Positions 13,789-22,558 of a stretch of DNA of 22,624 nucleotides are shown here, piece after piece (position 1 is the stretch's first letter; each line of letters starts with the position of its first letter). Made by a program: the position numbers and the translations under genes. The DNA is taken from assembly GCA_949063825.1 (NCBI GenBank), contig CARSRA010000013.1:1-22624 (forward strand). Direction: 5' to 3'. The notes below the pieces were generated by a model. The model was given only the letters and a program-made list of their open reading frames with translations, was not told the DNA's origin and searched no databases. The DNA comes from an uncultured Candidatus Saccharibacteria bacterium. Lineage in GTDB: Bacteria; Patescibacteriota; Saccharimonadia; Saccharimonadales; Saccharimonadaceae.

Positions 13789-13794
13789 AATAGC

Positions 13795-15633
13795 ATGAGC
13801 AAGATTTTGGTGATTGGGAATATTCTGAAGGATGTCTATTTGAAACTTGATGAGAGGCAGAATCATTTCGAACAAGATGAGCACGGAATTGATTGGCTAG
13901 ATTTAAGTTTTAATGGCGCTGAACATCGGTTTTTCCAGCGCACCAGTGTCTATGGCGGCGCAGCTGTTACTCTTAGCGTACTAGGTAGACTTGGGATCAA
14001 CGCCCAGATCATGGGCTCAGATGCCGCGTTCAAAAATGGCGAAATCACATGGCAAGGAGATGCTGCTGGCTACCGTTATATTTTTTGTCATAATGGCGAG
14101 ATAACTTATTTTGTGCCAAGCGAGCGCAAATCCACAGATTGGAAAATGCCAAAAGACACTCCCGAATGGATACTAGTCGATCGTTCGACTTTTATTTCCG
14201 AGCGCCTAGTTGACGAAATCAAAAATTTCCGCAAGTTCTCTCCTACTACTAAACTTGCTGTACACTGCGGACGTAATAAATCTCCCCTCGACCAACGTTT
14301 AGCAGAAATGGCAGATTTACTGTTCATTGAAGAAGAGCCGCCAGTACATAATGAGGAAAAAATCGTCGACAAAATCGATCTAGGCAAGCCAGACAAAAAA
14401 TTGATCTGCCATATCACACCGCGCAAAATCGTCTTCGGTGAAGCCGAAGAAAGTTGGCAATTGAGCCGCACAGACATGCTGACGCATCTCACAGTTTACA
14501 ATACGATCGTAGCAACCGTGCTCGGAGTAATTTGTTCAGGCGGATCAATGACAGACGCCGTATTGTGGGCGCGAATTAATGCCGAGCAGGCAACTCTAGA
14601 TGGATCATTGTCAGGGCGCCGCCTGAAAGAGTTAGTCGCCTCTGAGCGCGAAAAGCGCGCCAACGTAGCCTTGATCGCAAAGTCCTTAATGGCGTCGCGT
14701 CGAGGTATTTTAGCTGCTGATGAGTCTGATCAAACTTTAACAAAGCGATTAGTCGGTTTCAATATCGGTGTCAACACCAAAATGCGTAATGATTACCGCA
14801 AGTTACTGTTGACGACGCCTGAGCTCAGCGAATACGTGAGTGGTGTCATTTTAACTGGCGAGACCGCGCGCCAAAAAGTTAATCATACACAGACCTATCT
14901 ACAATATCTAACTGGGCGCGGGATCATTACTGGCGTCAAAGCCGACCGCGGCCAAGTTCACCTCAAGGGAACCAATGAGACTTATACTCTGGGCCTAGAT
15001 GATCTACTCACTAGACTACACGAATATTATGATGAAGGTTTTCGCTTTGCGAAATGGCATGCTCTATTTACAATCAAGCAAGATCAGCCCAGCTTCATTG
15101 CAGTCGAAAAGGCTGCTAAGTTACTAGCTGAGTTTGCTCGCGAATGTCAGCTAGCCGGACTAGTACCAATGATCGAAACCGATATTAGCTGGAGCGGCAA
15201 CTACACAATCGAAAAGAGCCTCGAAGTCACTGACCGTGTCTTGCTAACCGTCTTTGAAAAACTTGAACGTCGCGAGGTTGATTTACAAAGCGTGATTCTT
15301 AAGACTAGCGTAGTTGCAGCTGGAGAATCAGTCCCCGTATCTTCAACTCCGCGTGAAATCGGCATGGCTACCGCAGCTGTGCTAAAACATGCTGTCTCAA
15401 AATATGTCGCCGGCGTAACAATCCTCAGCGGTGGTCACACCTCAAAAGACATTATTAAAGATCTCGCCGCGATCATTGAGTCGGGTCCGTTTGACTGGCC
15501 TATTAGTTTTGCGTTTTCGAGAGCATTACAAGACCCCGTCATGCAGACCTGGAAAGGCAAAGAGGCCAATGTTAAGGCCGCTCAAGCTGCACTGCGCAAT
15601 AAACTTCAAGATGCCGTAGCAGTGTTAAAATAG
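13795..15633 (+). CDS. PfkB-like (probable pseudokinase)/class I fructose-bisphosphate aldolase fusion
   Basis: 612 aa from ATG 13795; a longer frame from 13753 adds 14 residues that overlap the promoter. Residues ~1-285 have a ribokinase/PfkB shape: SKILVIGNILKDVYL, GGAAVTLSVLGRLG (54-67), and a final helix region. Where PfkB kinases carry DTxGAGD with the catalytic Asp, this protein reads LTVYNTIVATVLG (~232-244), so the anion hole and base appear lost. Residues ~290-612 are a class I aldolase with its active site in place: GILAADES (304-311), GVKADRG (Lys382), FAKW (Lys420), Glu461 and Asp463 in ETD where EPE is usual, Schiff-base Lys503 in VILKTS, SGGHTS (545-550) and Arg576 in FSRALQ. 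The aldolase would split fructose-1,6-bisphosphate; the front half may bind sugar phosphate or regulate. It follows ppa but has its own promoter. Confidence 0.85.
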   Translation: MSKILVIGNILKDVYLKLDERQNHFEQDEHGIDWLDLSFNGAEHRFFQRTSVYGGAAVTLSVLGRLGINAQIMGSDAAFKNGEITWQGDAAGYRYIFCHNGEITYFVPSERKSTDWKMPKDTPEWILVDRSTFISERLVDEIKNFRKFSPTTKLAVHCGRNKSPLDQRLAEMADLLFIEEEPPVHNEEKIVDKIDLGKPDKKLICHITPRKIVFGEAEESWQLSRTDMLTHLTVYNTIVATVLGVICSGGSMTDAVLWARINAEQATLDGSLSGRRLKELVASEREKRANVALIAKSLMASRRGILAADESDQTLTKRLVGFNIGVNTKMRNDYRKLLLTTPELSEYVSGVILTGETARQKVNHTQTYLQYLTGRGIITGVKADRGQVHLKGTNETYTLGLDDLLTRLHEYYDEGFRFAKWHALFTIKQDQPSFIAVEKAAKLLAEFARECQLAGLVPMIETDISWSGNYTIEKSLEVTDRVLLTVFEKLERREVDLQSVILKTSVVAAGESVPVSSTPREIGMATAAVLKHAVSKYVAGVTILSGGHTSKDIIKDLAAIIESGPFDWPISFAFSRALQDPVMQTWKGKEANVKAAQAALRNKLQDAVAVLK

Positions 15634-15792
15634 TATTCATCGCGGATATTCATTACGAATATTCAGCACGCAATTAAATGACTGATCAATTATAAATATA
15701 CTCATCGTGAATGCCGATAATTGACTATTCGGCATAGATATTATTTTAGCTCAATCAGACTATGTTAGATTGCGTCTACATTAGTTTAGATC
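15634..15792. other. AT-rich intergenic region with inverted repeats
   Basis: No gene is seen. ATGCCGA (15711-15717) and TCGGCAT (15729-15735) form a 7-bp stem, and the sequence GATATTC-ATTAC-GAATATTC lies near 15647-15664. Either could end the aldolase transcript, but neither has a clean T run. Confidence 0.4.
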
Positions 15793-15824
15793 AAAAAAGT
15801 CGACCGAAGCTATTCAGTCGACTT
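15793..15824 (-). terminator. intrinsic terminator of the bL25 gene
   Basis: Minus strand: AAGTCGAC (15817-15824), loop, GTCGACTT (15797-15804), then T4 (15793-15796), about 34 bases after the bL25 stop. Confidence 0.85.
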
Positions 15825-15857
15825 GATTACTTAACAAATCTAGTTATCTAGAACCAG

Positions 15858-16514
15858 CTACTCTGCCGAGTCGCCTTTATTAGTCTCCGTTGAATCGGCA
15901 TCTCCATTCTCTGTCTCTGTTGCAGAATCCTCAGCCTCGCGAGCTGCTGCTTCGACCGCTGGATCATATACGGTTGCAACTACGGTAGTCTCGGCAAGTT
16001 CTTTATCGGCCAGTTCAACGCCTTCCGGCATTTCAAGATCGGCCAAAGTTAGCTTATCTTCAGTAGTCGCTAAACCCTTACCATCAACGATAATCTCCTC
16101 CGGCAAATCCGATGGGCGAGCCTTCACCTCGACTTCCTCCAAAACCTGTTGCAAGACAAAGTGTTTCTTTGCTGCCTCAGACTGATCAAAATTCAAAACC
16201 TTGATCGGAGTCGTAGCTTCCACGACTTTATCGGCTGAAATTGCCTGGAATTCTACATTTAAGATTCGACGACTCACTGGATCAATATCAATATTCTTGA
16301 CGATCGCAAGCTGCACTCCGCCGTCTATCCCAAGCTCCACCGCAGAATGATAACCTACCTCACGCAAAACTTTGTCGGTTTCGTTGTAGCTCGATACAGT
16401 CATAATCGGCTCTTCCCCACCATAAACTACAGACGGAATCATACCTTCGTCACGTAGATTGCGCAACTTCTTTCCCGTTTCCTCGCGTTTAGTTAAAGAT
16501 AATTGGTTCGACAT
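15858..16514 (-). CDS. rplY: 50S ribosomal protein bL25, long Ctc form
   Basis: 218 aa. The N-terminal ~95 residues match bL25, which binds 5S rRNA: LTKREETGKKLRNLRDEGMI (in part, residues 7-26), then IPSVVYGGEEP and DIDPVSRRILNVEFQAI. The following TL5/Ctc beta domain runs to ~185 (PSDLPEEIIVDGKGL, LADLEMPEGVEL). The last ~35 residues are an acidic, Glu/Asp/Thr/Ser-rich disordered tail. AAGGAG nine bases before the ATG supports the start. It lies 65 bp after the DUF916-like gene with no evident promoter, so co-transcription with it is likely. Confidence 0.95.
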   Translation of the reverse strand: MSNQLSLTKREETGKKLRNLRDEGMIPSVVYGGEEPIMTVSSYNETDKVLREVGYHSAVELGIDGGVQLAIVKNIDIDPVSRRILNVEFQAISADKVVEATTPIKVLNFDQSEAAKKHFVLQQVLEEVEVKARPSDLPEEIIVDGKGLATTEDKLTLADLEMPEGVELADKELAETTVVATVYDPAVEAAAREAEDSATETENGDADSTETNKGDSAE

Positions 16515-16579
16515 AAAATAAACTCCTTATTTTCACTATTCTATTACATCCACCACCTAGGTACAACCTCTATCAGTGA

Positions 16580-17554
16580 TTACTTATTTTCCTCACGGCG
16601 CTTCATTATTCCACTCACGATCTTATACACGATAATTGCGATCACAGCCACAAAGATCAAAATCAACCAAATCGGACAAATGAAAACGATTTTTTCTTTC
16701 TCGGAGACTTCGTCAAAAATCGTAACCGTCTGTTTTACTCGGAAAAGACCAATTTTAGGAGCATTTGTCCATTCTACCTCGTTATAGCGTTCGGTCTCTG
16801 GAAAAATCACTCTAGTATCAGGCTTAAGATCACCATTATTATCTTCTTTGGAATTGGAATAGACTTCTTTACCGCCGATTACGTTGTAAACTTTGACATC
16901 GTAAGTTGCAACCGCATAGATATTACCAGCATTTTCTACTACCGAAGATGTCACGAGTGGCGGGTTAAAAATCAGTGAGGGAATTTTATTTTCAATTACG
17001 GCTCCGCGCTCTTCTGTGTCGCCGCCAACATTCATATATATCGGATATGCAGCGCGACTTACAGTTTGAACACCAGATTCTTTCATCTCATCGCTATTAG
17101 TCATTGTTACCATGATCGCAGCACTTTGTAGACCACCCGGAGCGTCACTTGGTACTCGAATAGTATATTTGACTTCACTTTGCTCTCCAGGCTCGACAGA
17201 TCCCTTCTCGCTATTAAAAGTCACCCAGTCTGTTAGAACGGTATATTTGCTGCTAGTATCAAAATCCTGCTCGTAATTTTCATTCTTAAAACTAAAAGGC
17301 GCGACCGAAACCGTATATTCGTAAGCTTTATTACCAGTATTCTGGACATTAAAGCTACCTTTACGAGTCTCGCCAGGATCAATTTTACCAACATTATCTT
17401 GTGTCGGAGAGATTTGTAGACGATAATCCGGCTTTTTATCTTCAGCAAAAACTGGCAAAGCATTTAGGCCCATTGATGCCGCAAATGCCAAAAAGGCAAA
17501 AACAGCAAGACGGGCTATTTTCATGACATTCGTAGTAGACTTATATGTTTTCAT
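16580..17554 (-). CDS. secreted, membrane-anchored beta-rich protein (DUF916-like)
   Basis: I chose the ATG at 17554 because AGGAGG is just upstream and the -10 box lies over the longer frame starting at 17584. The 324-aa product has a signal peptide (hydrophobic ~12-35, cleavage near VFA-ED at 37-38). It then has an Ig-like beta region with the hallmark pattern GKIDPGETRKGSFNVQNTGN (56-75), followed by a segment SVEPGEQSEVKYTIRVPSDA (119-138). A C-terminal membrane helix (~293-315) ends in a basic tail. This layout is that of DUF916 proteins, which in Gram-positives accompany WxL-type surface proteins and bind peptidoglycan. The next gene upstream is a secreted beta protein, which fits such a pair. 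The domain call is from pattern, not a search. Confidence 0.75.
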   Translation of the reverse strand: MKTYKSTTNVMKIARLAVFAFLAFAASMGLNALPVFAEDKKPDYRLQISPTQDNVGKIDPGETRKGSFNVQNTGNKAYEYTVSVAPFSFKNENYEQDFDTSSKYTVLTDWVTFNSEKGSVEPGEQSEVKYTIRVPSDAPGGLQSAAIMVTMTNSDEMKESGVQTVSRAAYPIYMNVGGDTEERGAVIENKIPSLIFNPPLVTSSVVENAGNIYAVATYDVKVYNVIGGKEVYSNSKEDNNGDLKPDTRVIFPETERYNEVEWTNAPKIGLFRVKQTVTIFDEVSEKEKIVFICPIWLILIFVAVIAIIVYKIVSGIMKRREENK

Positions 17555-17575
17555 TAACCTCCTCATCATTACCAT

Positions 17576-17604
17576 ATTATACATGACGAACTCCTAGACA
17601 ACAA
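17576..17604 (-). promoter_or_regulatory. promoter of the DUF916-like gene
   Basis: Minus strand: TTGTTG (17599-17604), 17-bp spacer, TATAAT (17576-17581). Initiation near 17569 excludes the ATG at 17584 as start. Confidence 0.65.
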
Positions 17605-17617
17605 GTATTAATAACGC

Positions 17618-17644
17618 AAAAGCCCTCCTTTATAGAGGAGGGCT
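17618..17644 (-). terminator. intrinsic terminator of the secreted surface protein gene
   Basis: AGCCCTCC (17621-17628) pairs with GGAGGGCT (17637-17644); on the minus strand T4 follows. It separates the surface gene from the DUF916-like gene. Confidence 0.85.
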
Positions 17645-17662
17645 AGGCGTCAGATTTTAATC

Positions 17663-18364
17663 TTAGAGATTGGTCGTAGCAGTAATTGTTACAACTTCAT
17701 CATAGATATCAGCTGCCTGAGATTCGCTAGCGTGAGCCTGGAAAGTGATAGTGAAAGTATCACCAGCAGCTTCAGTAGCGGCTGCACCAGTCGCAATCAA
17801 GGCTGGAGTATCTTTAATACCATTCCAGTTCGCATTTGCAAGCGTTACATTCGTTACGGCATCTTCCTTCGTGGTCTGATAACCGAAAACCGAAGCTCCC
17901 GTAGTTGGGAAAGCTGTAGTATTATCAGCAATTGGAGCAAATTTTTGACCAGCATTAGTCTGGCCATTGAATCCAGTCGCTTCACCGTTCATATTAACCT
18001 TGTAACCGCCCAAATTATTGGTTGCAACGTTAACAGTAGCGCTTCCAGTGCCATTACCACCGTTCTTTAGCTCACCATCAGTGCCAAGTAAGACTAAGTG
18101 ATTCTCTGTCGTACCTTCGCCATCATCTGCGCCAACGATCGTAAGAGTTAGCGTATCCTTGATCTCGGTGCGTACAGTCACAGTATCGCTCACGTTGCCA
18201 TCCTGAGTACCATCATACTTATTGGTAGCATCATCGGTACCGACGCCATCATGCATAGTAACGCCGTTATTGATGACCGCAGCGCTAGCACTGATTGGCA
18301 AAGCAGCAACACCAAGCCCAGCAACCACACCAAGAGCCGCAAGAGCTTTCGTTGTCTTCGACAT
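17663..18364 (-). CDS. secreted beta-rich surface protein (WxL-like partner candidate)
   Basis: 233 aa. A clear signal peptide (MSKTTKALAALGVVAGLGVA..., cleavage near ASA-AV at ~28-29) precedes a Thr/Asn/Gly-rich domain. Strand-like parts include TVTVRTEIKDTLTLTIVGAD (61-80) and a last strand pair, DTFTITFQAHAS...YDEVVTITATT, as in camelysin/WxL-type or pilin-like domains. No membrane anchor or sorting signal is seen, so it is either released or held non-covalently, which is how WxL proteins attach. AAAGGAG eight bases upstream supports the ATG, and a strong promoter and terminator bracket it, suggesting high expression. The WxL relation is inferred; the literal Trp-x-Leu motifs are not obvious. 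Confidence 0.75.
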   Translation of the reverse strand: MSKTTKALAALGVVAGLGVAALPISASAAVINNGVTMHDGVGTDDATNKYDGTQDGNVSDTVTVRTEIKDTLTLTIVGADDGEGTTENHLVLLGTDGELKNGGNGTGSATVNVATNNLGGYKVNMNGEATGFNGQTNAGQKFAPIADNTTAFPTTGASVFGYQTTKEDAVTNVTLANANWNGIKDTPALIATGAAATEAAGDTFTITFQAHASESQAADIYDEVVTITATTNL

Positions 18365-18425
18365 ATAAAATCTCCTTTTATTTGTCTTTATTTAATATTT
18401 TTATTTGTAATCTTTTCTATTACTC

Positions 18426-18454
18426 ATTATACATAAGCAGTATTCAAAAATCAA
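18426..18454 (-). promoter_or_regulatory. promoter of the secreted surface protein gene
   Basis: Minus strand: TTGATT (18449-18454), 17-bp spacer, TATAAT (18426-18431). The leader is ~55 nt, A-rich. Confidence 0.75.
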
Positions 18455-18462
18455 GCACTTTT

Positions 18463-21381
18463 TTAATGTTTTAGATACTGTTTTAAATATTTTCCCGTCG
18501 GCGTATCAGAACGAGTAGCAAGATCTTCTGGTGTCCCCTGGGCCATTACCTGACCACCATTTTGACCACCTTCCGGCCCCATATCAATGATCCAGTCGGC
18601 ACTTTTAATCACATGCAGGTTATGCTCAATAATCACCATTGAATTACCGCCATCGACAAGTCGCCCAAGAATTTCCAGCAAACGCTTAACATCATCGGTA
18701 TGGAGACCAGTGGTCGGCTCGTCCAAAATATATAAAGTCTTACCAGTGCTACGTCGCGCTAGCTCGGTCGCAAGCTTAATACGCTGCGCTTCTCCACCTG
18801 AGAAAGTCGTAGCCGATTGCCCCAATTTAATATAGCCAAGCCCGACCTCCTGGATGGTTTGCAATTTATTCGCAATCGCTGGAATATTCTCGAAAAATTC
18901 TAGAGCTTCGTCAACGGTCATACCTAATACGTCGGCAATATCTTTACCCTTATATTTTACCTCTAGCGCTTCTCGATTATAGCGTTTGCCATGACAAGTC
19001 GGACAAGTTACGTATACGTCTGGCAAAAAGTGCATTTCAATCTTATTTACGCCGTCACCTTGACAGTTTTCACAGCGTCCGCCTTTTATATTGAAGCTGA
19101 ATCGACCCGCTTTGTAACCCCTCAACTCCGCCTCGGGTTGTTTAGCGAATAACTCTCGAATCTGGTTAAAAACCCCTGTGTAGGTTGCAACGTTACTACG
19201 CGGCGTACGTCCGATCGGGCTCTGATCAATCACGATACACTTATCGAGATGTTCGATTCCATCAATCCTTTCATGTAATCCGGCTACGGTTTGAGCGCGG
19301 TGTAATCTCGCCAATAATTCGTTCGCCAAAATCTCATTTACCAGGGTCGATTTACCGCTACCAGAAACACCAGAAACAACCGTCATAACACCTAGTGGAA
19401 ACTTTACAGTAATATTTTTGAGATTATTCTCGCGGGCGCCGACTACCACCAGCTCCTTATCCTTTTTAGCCTGACGACGCTTCTTCGGCACCGGAATAGT
19501 AGCCTTTCCAGCTAAATATTGCCCGGTAATACTGTCTTTATCCTTAGCAACTTGATCTGGCGTCCCCGCCGCAATCAGCCGTCCACCGTTCTTTCCTGCG
19601 CCTGGTCCAATATCAACAATATAATCCGCCTCGCGCATCGTATCCTCGTCATGTTCAACCACGAGTACAGTATTACGCAAATCTCGTAGATGTTTCAAGG
19701 TCGCAATCAGCTTATCGTTATCGCGCTGATGCAAACCAATGCTTGGCTCATCTAGGACATAAAGCACACCCTGGAGCCCCGAGCCAATCTGTGTCGCCAA
19801 CCGAATACGCTGCGCTTCTCCCCCGGAAAGAGTATTCGCTGCCCGCCCTAATTCAAGATAGCCCAAACCTACATCTTGCATAAATTGCACTCGCTCGCGA
19901 ATTTCTTTGATGATCGGCTCAGCAATCATCTTCTCATTTTCATTGAATTGCAGCTCCTCTTTCAGAACTTTCAAGGTTTGATCAACGTCGAGATTGCACA
20001 TATCCATAATATTGAGACCGTGCACCGTGACTGCTAATACAGCTGGCTTGAGTCGTGCTCCGTGACAAGTCTGACATTCATGTACGCGCATGAAACGTTC
20101 AATATCCTTGCGAATAAACTCCGAGTCGGTCTCACGGTGTCGACGCTCTAGAGTCGGAATTACACCCTCATAGGTACTTTCATAGGTAGCACCATCACCC
20201 CATTTACCATGACCGCCGACTTTCATTTTATATTTACGCGCACCAGTACCATATAATAGTTTTTGGATTGCCTCTTCGCTTAATTCTTTGATTGGTACAT
20301 GAATCGAGAAATCATTTGCTTGTGCCACTGCATCAAGACGTTTTAACCACCAAGATTCTTGCGTCACGCGATTGAATGGGCGGATGCCGCCTTCAGCAAT
20401 CGTTAGGTTTGGATTTAGGACTAAATTCGGGTCAATCTCAAGGCGCGTACCTAATCCAGTACAAGTTGGGCAAGCCCCCTGCGGCGCATTAAAACTAAAT
20501 AAGCGCGGTTCCAGCTCAGGAATTAACTCTTCTGGGTGCAACTCACAAGCATAGCGCTGTGAAAAAGTATAAACTTCTGCACCAGTCGGGCTATCGACAT
20601 CTGCCGATCCAACATTAGCTCCGTTCCGGGCATGAGCTTCGATACTCATCGTATTGTCATTGATTTTAAGTAACTTAATCACACCCTGCCCCAATTCTAG
20701 AGCTTGTTCAATTGAACTAGAAATTCGACTCAGCAAATCCGGTGAAAGAATAAAACGATCAACTACAATCTCGATATCGTGTCGATCATTTTTATTCAGT
20801 TCTGGAAACTCATCCAACGCATAAATAATTCCATCCACTCGCACGCGCGAGAAACCTTTGGCCTGATATTGGTCCGGAACGTGTTGAAACCCACCTTTCT
20901 TTTGCGCCACAATCGGCGCTAATAGCATCAATTTACTACCTAGCGGCAATTTCATGACCTCATTAATAATATCTTCGACGGTGCGCCGATGCACTTCGCG
21001 ATGACAGATTGGACAATGTGGTATCCCCACACGCGCGAACAATAAACGTAGATAATCGTAAACTTCGGTCACTGTTGCTACGGTAGAGCGGGGATTTCTT
21101 GAAGTCGATTTCTGATCGATCGAGATCGCCGGGCTTAGACCCGTAATGCTATCCATATCCGGTTTGTCCATCACCCCCAGAAACATTCGAGCATAGCTTG
21201 ATAGACTCTCGACATAACGCCGCTGTCCTTCTGCATAAATTGTATCAAAAGCCAAACTTGACTTCCCGCTACCAGAAAGACCTGTAATCACTACTAATTT
21301 ATCACGCGGAATATCGACATCAATATTTTTGAGATTATTTTGCCGTGCTCCACGGATTTTAATATAATTATCTCCATACAT
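18463..21381 (-). CDS. uvrA: excinuclease ABC subunit A
   Basis: 972 aa from the ATG at 21381 (a GTG three bases earlier, at 21384, is also in frame). UvrA finds bulky DNA lesions with UvrB and starts nucleotide excision repair. First ATPase: Walker A GLSGSGKSS (~34-42), signature LSGGEAQRIRLATQ, Walker B VLDEPSIGLHQRD. Second: Walker A GVSGSGKSTL (Lys ~677), FSGGEAQRIKLATEL, YILDEPTTGLH. Zinc sites: HECQTCHGARLKP in the first half, and CENCQGDGV...YVTCPTCHGKRYN in the second (~768-800). Length is normal for the family (~940-970). The -10 box ends eight bases before the ATG, so the mRNA is almost leaderless. It has no partner uvrB nearby. The downstream surface gene has its own promoter. Confidence 0.97.
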   Translation of the reverse strand: MYGDNYIKIRGARQNNLKNIDVDIPRDKLVVITGLSGSGKSSLAFDTIYAEGQRRYVESLSSYARMFLGVMDKPDMDSITGLSPAISIDQKSTSRNPRSTVATVTEVYDYLRLLFARVGIPHCPICHREVHRRTVEDIINEVMKLPLGSKLMLLAPIVAQKKGGFQHVPDQYQAKGFSRVRVDGIIYALDEFPELNKNDRHDIEIVVDRFILSPDLLSRISSSIEQALELGQGVIKLLKINDNTMSIEAHARNGANVGSADVDSPTGAEVYTFSQRYACELHPEELIPELEPRLFSFNAPQGACPTCTGLGTRLEIDPNLVLNPNLTIAEGGIRPFNRVTQESWWLKRLDAVAQANDFSIHVPIKELSEEAIQKLLYGTGARKYKMKVGGHGKWGDGATYESTYEGVIPTLERRHRETDSEFIRKDIERFMRVHECQTCHGARLKPAVLAVTVHGLNIMDMCNLDVDQTLKVLKEELQFNENEKMIAEPIIKEIRERVQFMQDVGLGYLELGRAANTLSGGEAQRIRLATQIGSGLQGVLYVLDEPSIGLHQRDNDKLIATLKHLRDLRNTVLVVEHDEDTMREADYIVDIGPGAGKNGGRLIAAGTPDQVAKDKDSITGQYLAGKATIPVPKKRRQAKKDKELVVVGARENNLKNITVKFPLGVMTVVSGVSGSGKSTLVNEILANELLARLHRAQTVAGLHERIDGIEHLDKCIVIDQSPIGRTPRSNVATYTGVFNQIRELFAKQPEAELRGYKAGRFSFNIKGGRCENCQGDGVNKIEMHFLPDVYVTCPTCHGKRYNREALEVKYKGKDIADVLGMTVDEALEFFENIPAIANKLQTIQEVGLGYIKLGQSATTFSGGEAQRIKLATELARRSTGKTLYILDEPTTGLHTDDVKRLLEILGRLVDGGNSMVIIEHNLHVIKSADWIIDMGPEGGQNGGQVMAQGTPEDLATRSDTPTGKYLKQYLKH

Positions 21382-21389
21382 CACTTTCT

Positions 21390-21418
21390 ATTATACACCA
21401 AAACGTTAATATTATCAA
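21390..21418 (-). promoter_or_regulatory. promoter of uvrA, near-leaderless
   Basis: Minus strand: TTGATA (21413-21418), 17-bp spacer, TATAAT (21390-21395), then AGAAAGTG directly before the ATG. Initiation is expected 1-3 nt upstream of the start codon. I see no LexA-type box. Confidence 0.75.
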
Positions 21419-21448
21419 CCTGACTAGCGGGCCGTACAAAATACGTTA

Positions 21449-21477
21449 TTGCAATGCAATTCTAATTTTGATACAAT
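21449..21477 (+). promoter_or_regulatory. promoter of the secreted thioredoxin-fold gene
   Basis: TTGCAA (21449-21454), 17-bp spacer ending in TGA, TACAAT (21472-21477). Divergent from the uvrA promoter. Confidence 0.7.
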
Positions 21478-21508
21478 TACGATTAATATATTAAAGAAGG
21501 GAGACCTT

Positions 21509-22534
21509 ATGAAGAAGGCGTTTATAGCTATTCTGACTTTTCTGATATCAACTATTTTTCCGCTTGCCAGCGTATCGGCTGCAGGAGCGGACATAGACAT
21601 GAGCATATATCCATCAGAAACGTTGGCTGAAGCCTTCCAAGAGGATGCTATTAATTTTGATTTTAACACTAGCGACTATGACGAAGCCGATACTACCGGA
21701 AAGACAATCATGTATGTCTTCCGCAAAGACGGCTGCGGAAACTGTAAAAACTTTTTGCAATTCATTGCAGACGATCTTTTGCCAAATTACGCTGATAAAT
21801 TCGTCGTTAAAAGCTTCGAGGTCAGCAACAACCCAATCAATATGAATCTAGTCTCCCGTCTTGCTAAGTTCTACGGTCAAGAGTCTGCCAATGGTACTTA
21901 TGGTACACCGATTGTTGTTGCTGGTAGCACTTTCTCTACTGGTTTTGTTGATACTGCTCGCCAAGCTGAGATTAAATCCGTAATCACAAGTGGCGATACC
22001 TACAACGCTGTTACTGTCATCAATCAGGGCGTTACGAGTTTTGAAGCTGGAAGCAAAACTAATTTCAGCGCAAACGGAGTTACTTTCACTAGCAATACCG
22101 GTTTGAATAGTAATTTCCACCTCAAGGCGGATCCAGTAGACAAAAGTGGCGTAAAACTTGCTGGTTATGATTATATCGCCGCTTATGATATCTCAATTTA
22201 CAACTATGCCACGGTCGTAGAACTTACTGGTGGCAGTTACAAGATCACTCTACCAGTATCAAAGACCTATGACACCTATCGCGTCGTTTATATCAATGCA
22301 GCTGGTCAAATTGCTGAAGAATTTGATACAGAAGCCGGAAAAGGCACCATCACTTTTACTACTACTCACCTATCAGACTATGCAGTTTATGGTCGTAACG
22401 GTAGCGCCGTAAATAACGTTAATAACCCTAAAACCGCCGATCCAATCATGATCTACGGTGGGATCTTTGCGGTTAGCCTTATTGCGCTAGCTGGCGGTGT
22501 TATTGCCTATCGTAAACTCAACAAACGCCAATAG
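21509..22534 (+). CDS. secreted thioredoxin-fold protein with C-terminal sorting-like signal
   Basis: 341 aa from ATG 21509, chosen because AAGGGAG is five bases upstream; the longer frame begins at a TTG within the promoter. Signal peptide: hydrophobic ~4-20, cleavage near VSA-AG (~24-25). Residues ~60-160 form a thioredoxin fold: FRKDGCGNCKNFLQF has CGNC at 76-79, and YGTPIVV has the cis-Pro at 134. A beta domain follows, ending in ITFTTTHLSDYAVYG (281-295), a module common at the C-termini of Gram-positive surface proteins. The tail has NPKTAD (306-311), a membrane helix (~314-333) and YRKLNKRQ, the layout of a sortase substrate, although it is not LPxTG. Extracellular disulfide exchange is inferred. 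A second gene starts 24 bp downstream. Confidence 0.85.
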   Translation: MKKAFIAILTFLISTIFPLASVSAAGADIDMSIYPSETLAEAFQEDAINFDFNTSDYDEADTTGKTIMYVFRKDGCGNCKNFLQFIADDLLPNYADKFVVKSFEVSNNPINMNLVSRLAKFYGQESANGTYGTPIVVAGSTFSTGFVDTARQAEIKSVITSGDTYNAVTVINQGVTSFEAGSKTNFSANGVTFTSNTGLNSNFHLKADPVDKSGVKLAGYDYIAAYDISIYNYATVVELTGGSYKITLPVSKTYDTYRVVYINAAGQIAEEFDTEAGKGTITFTTTHLSDYAVYGRNGSAVNNVNNPKTADPIMIYGGIFAVSLIALAGGVIAYRKLNKRQ

Positions 22535-22558
22535 GCATTCCAAGATTCAGGCTCCGAG

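Noticed and set aside
13753..13794. Longer start for the PfkB-aldolase protein
   Set aside because: It would place the extended -10 inside the gene; MSKILVIGNI at 13795 is a typical PfkB N-terminus.
21382..21418. LexA/SOS box in front of uvrA
   Set aside because: No CGAACxxxxGTTCG- or CTG-N10-CAG-like site was found near the promoter.
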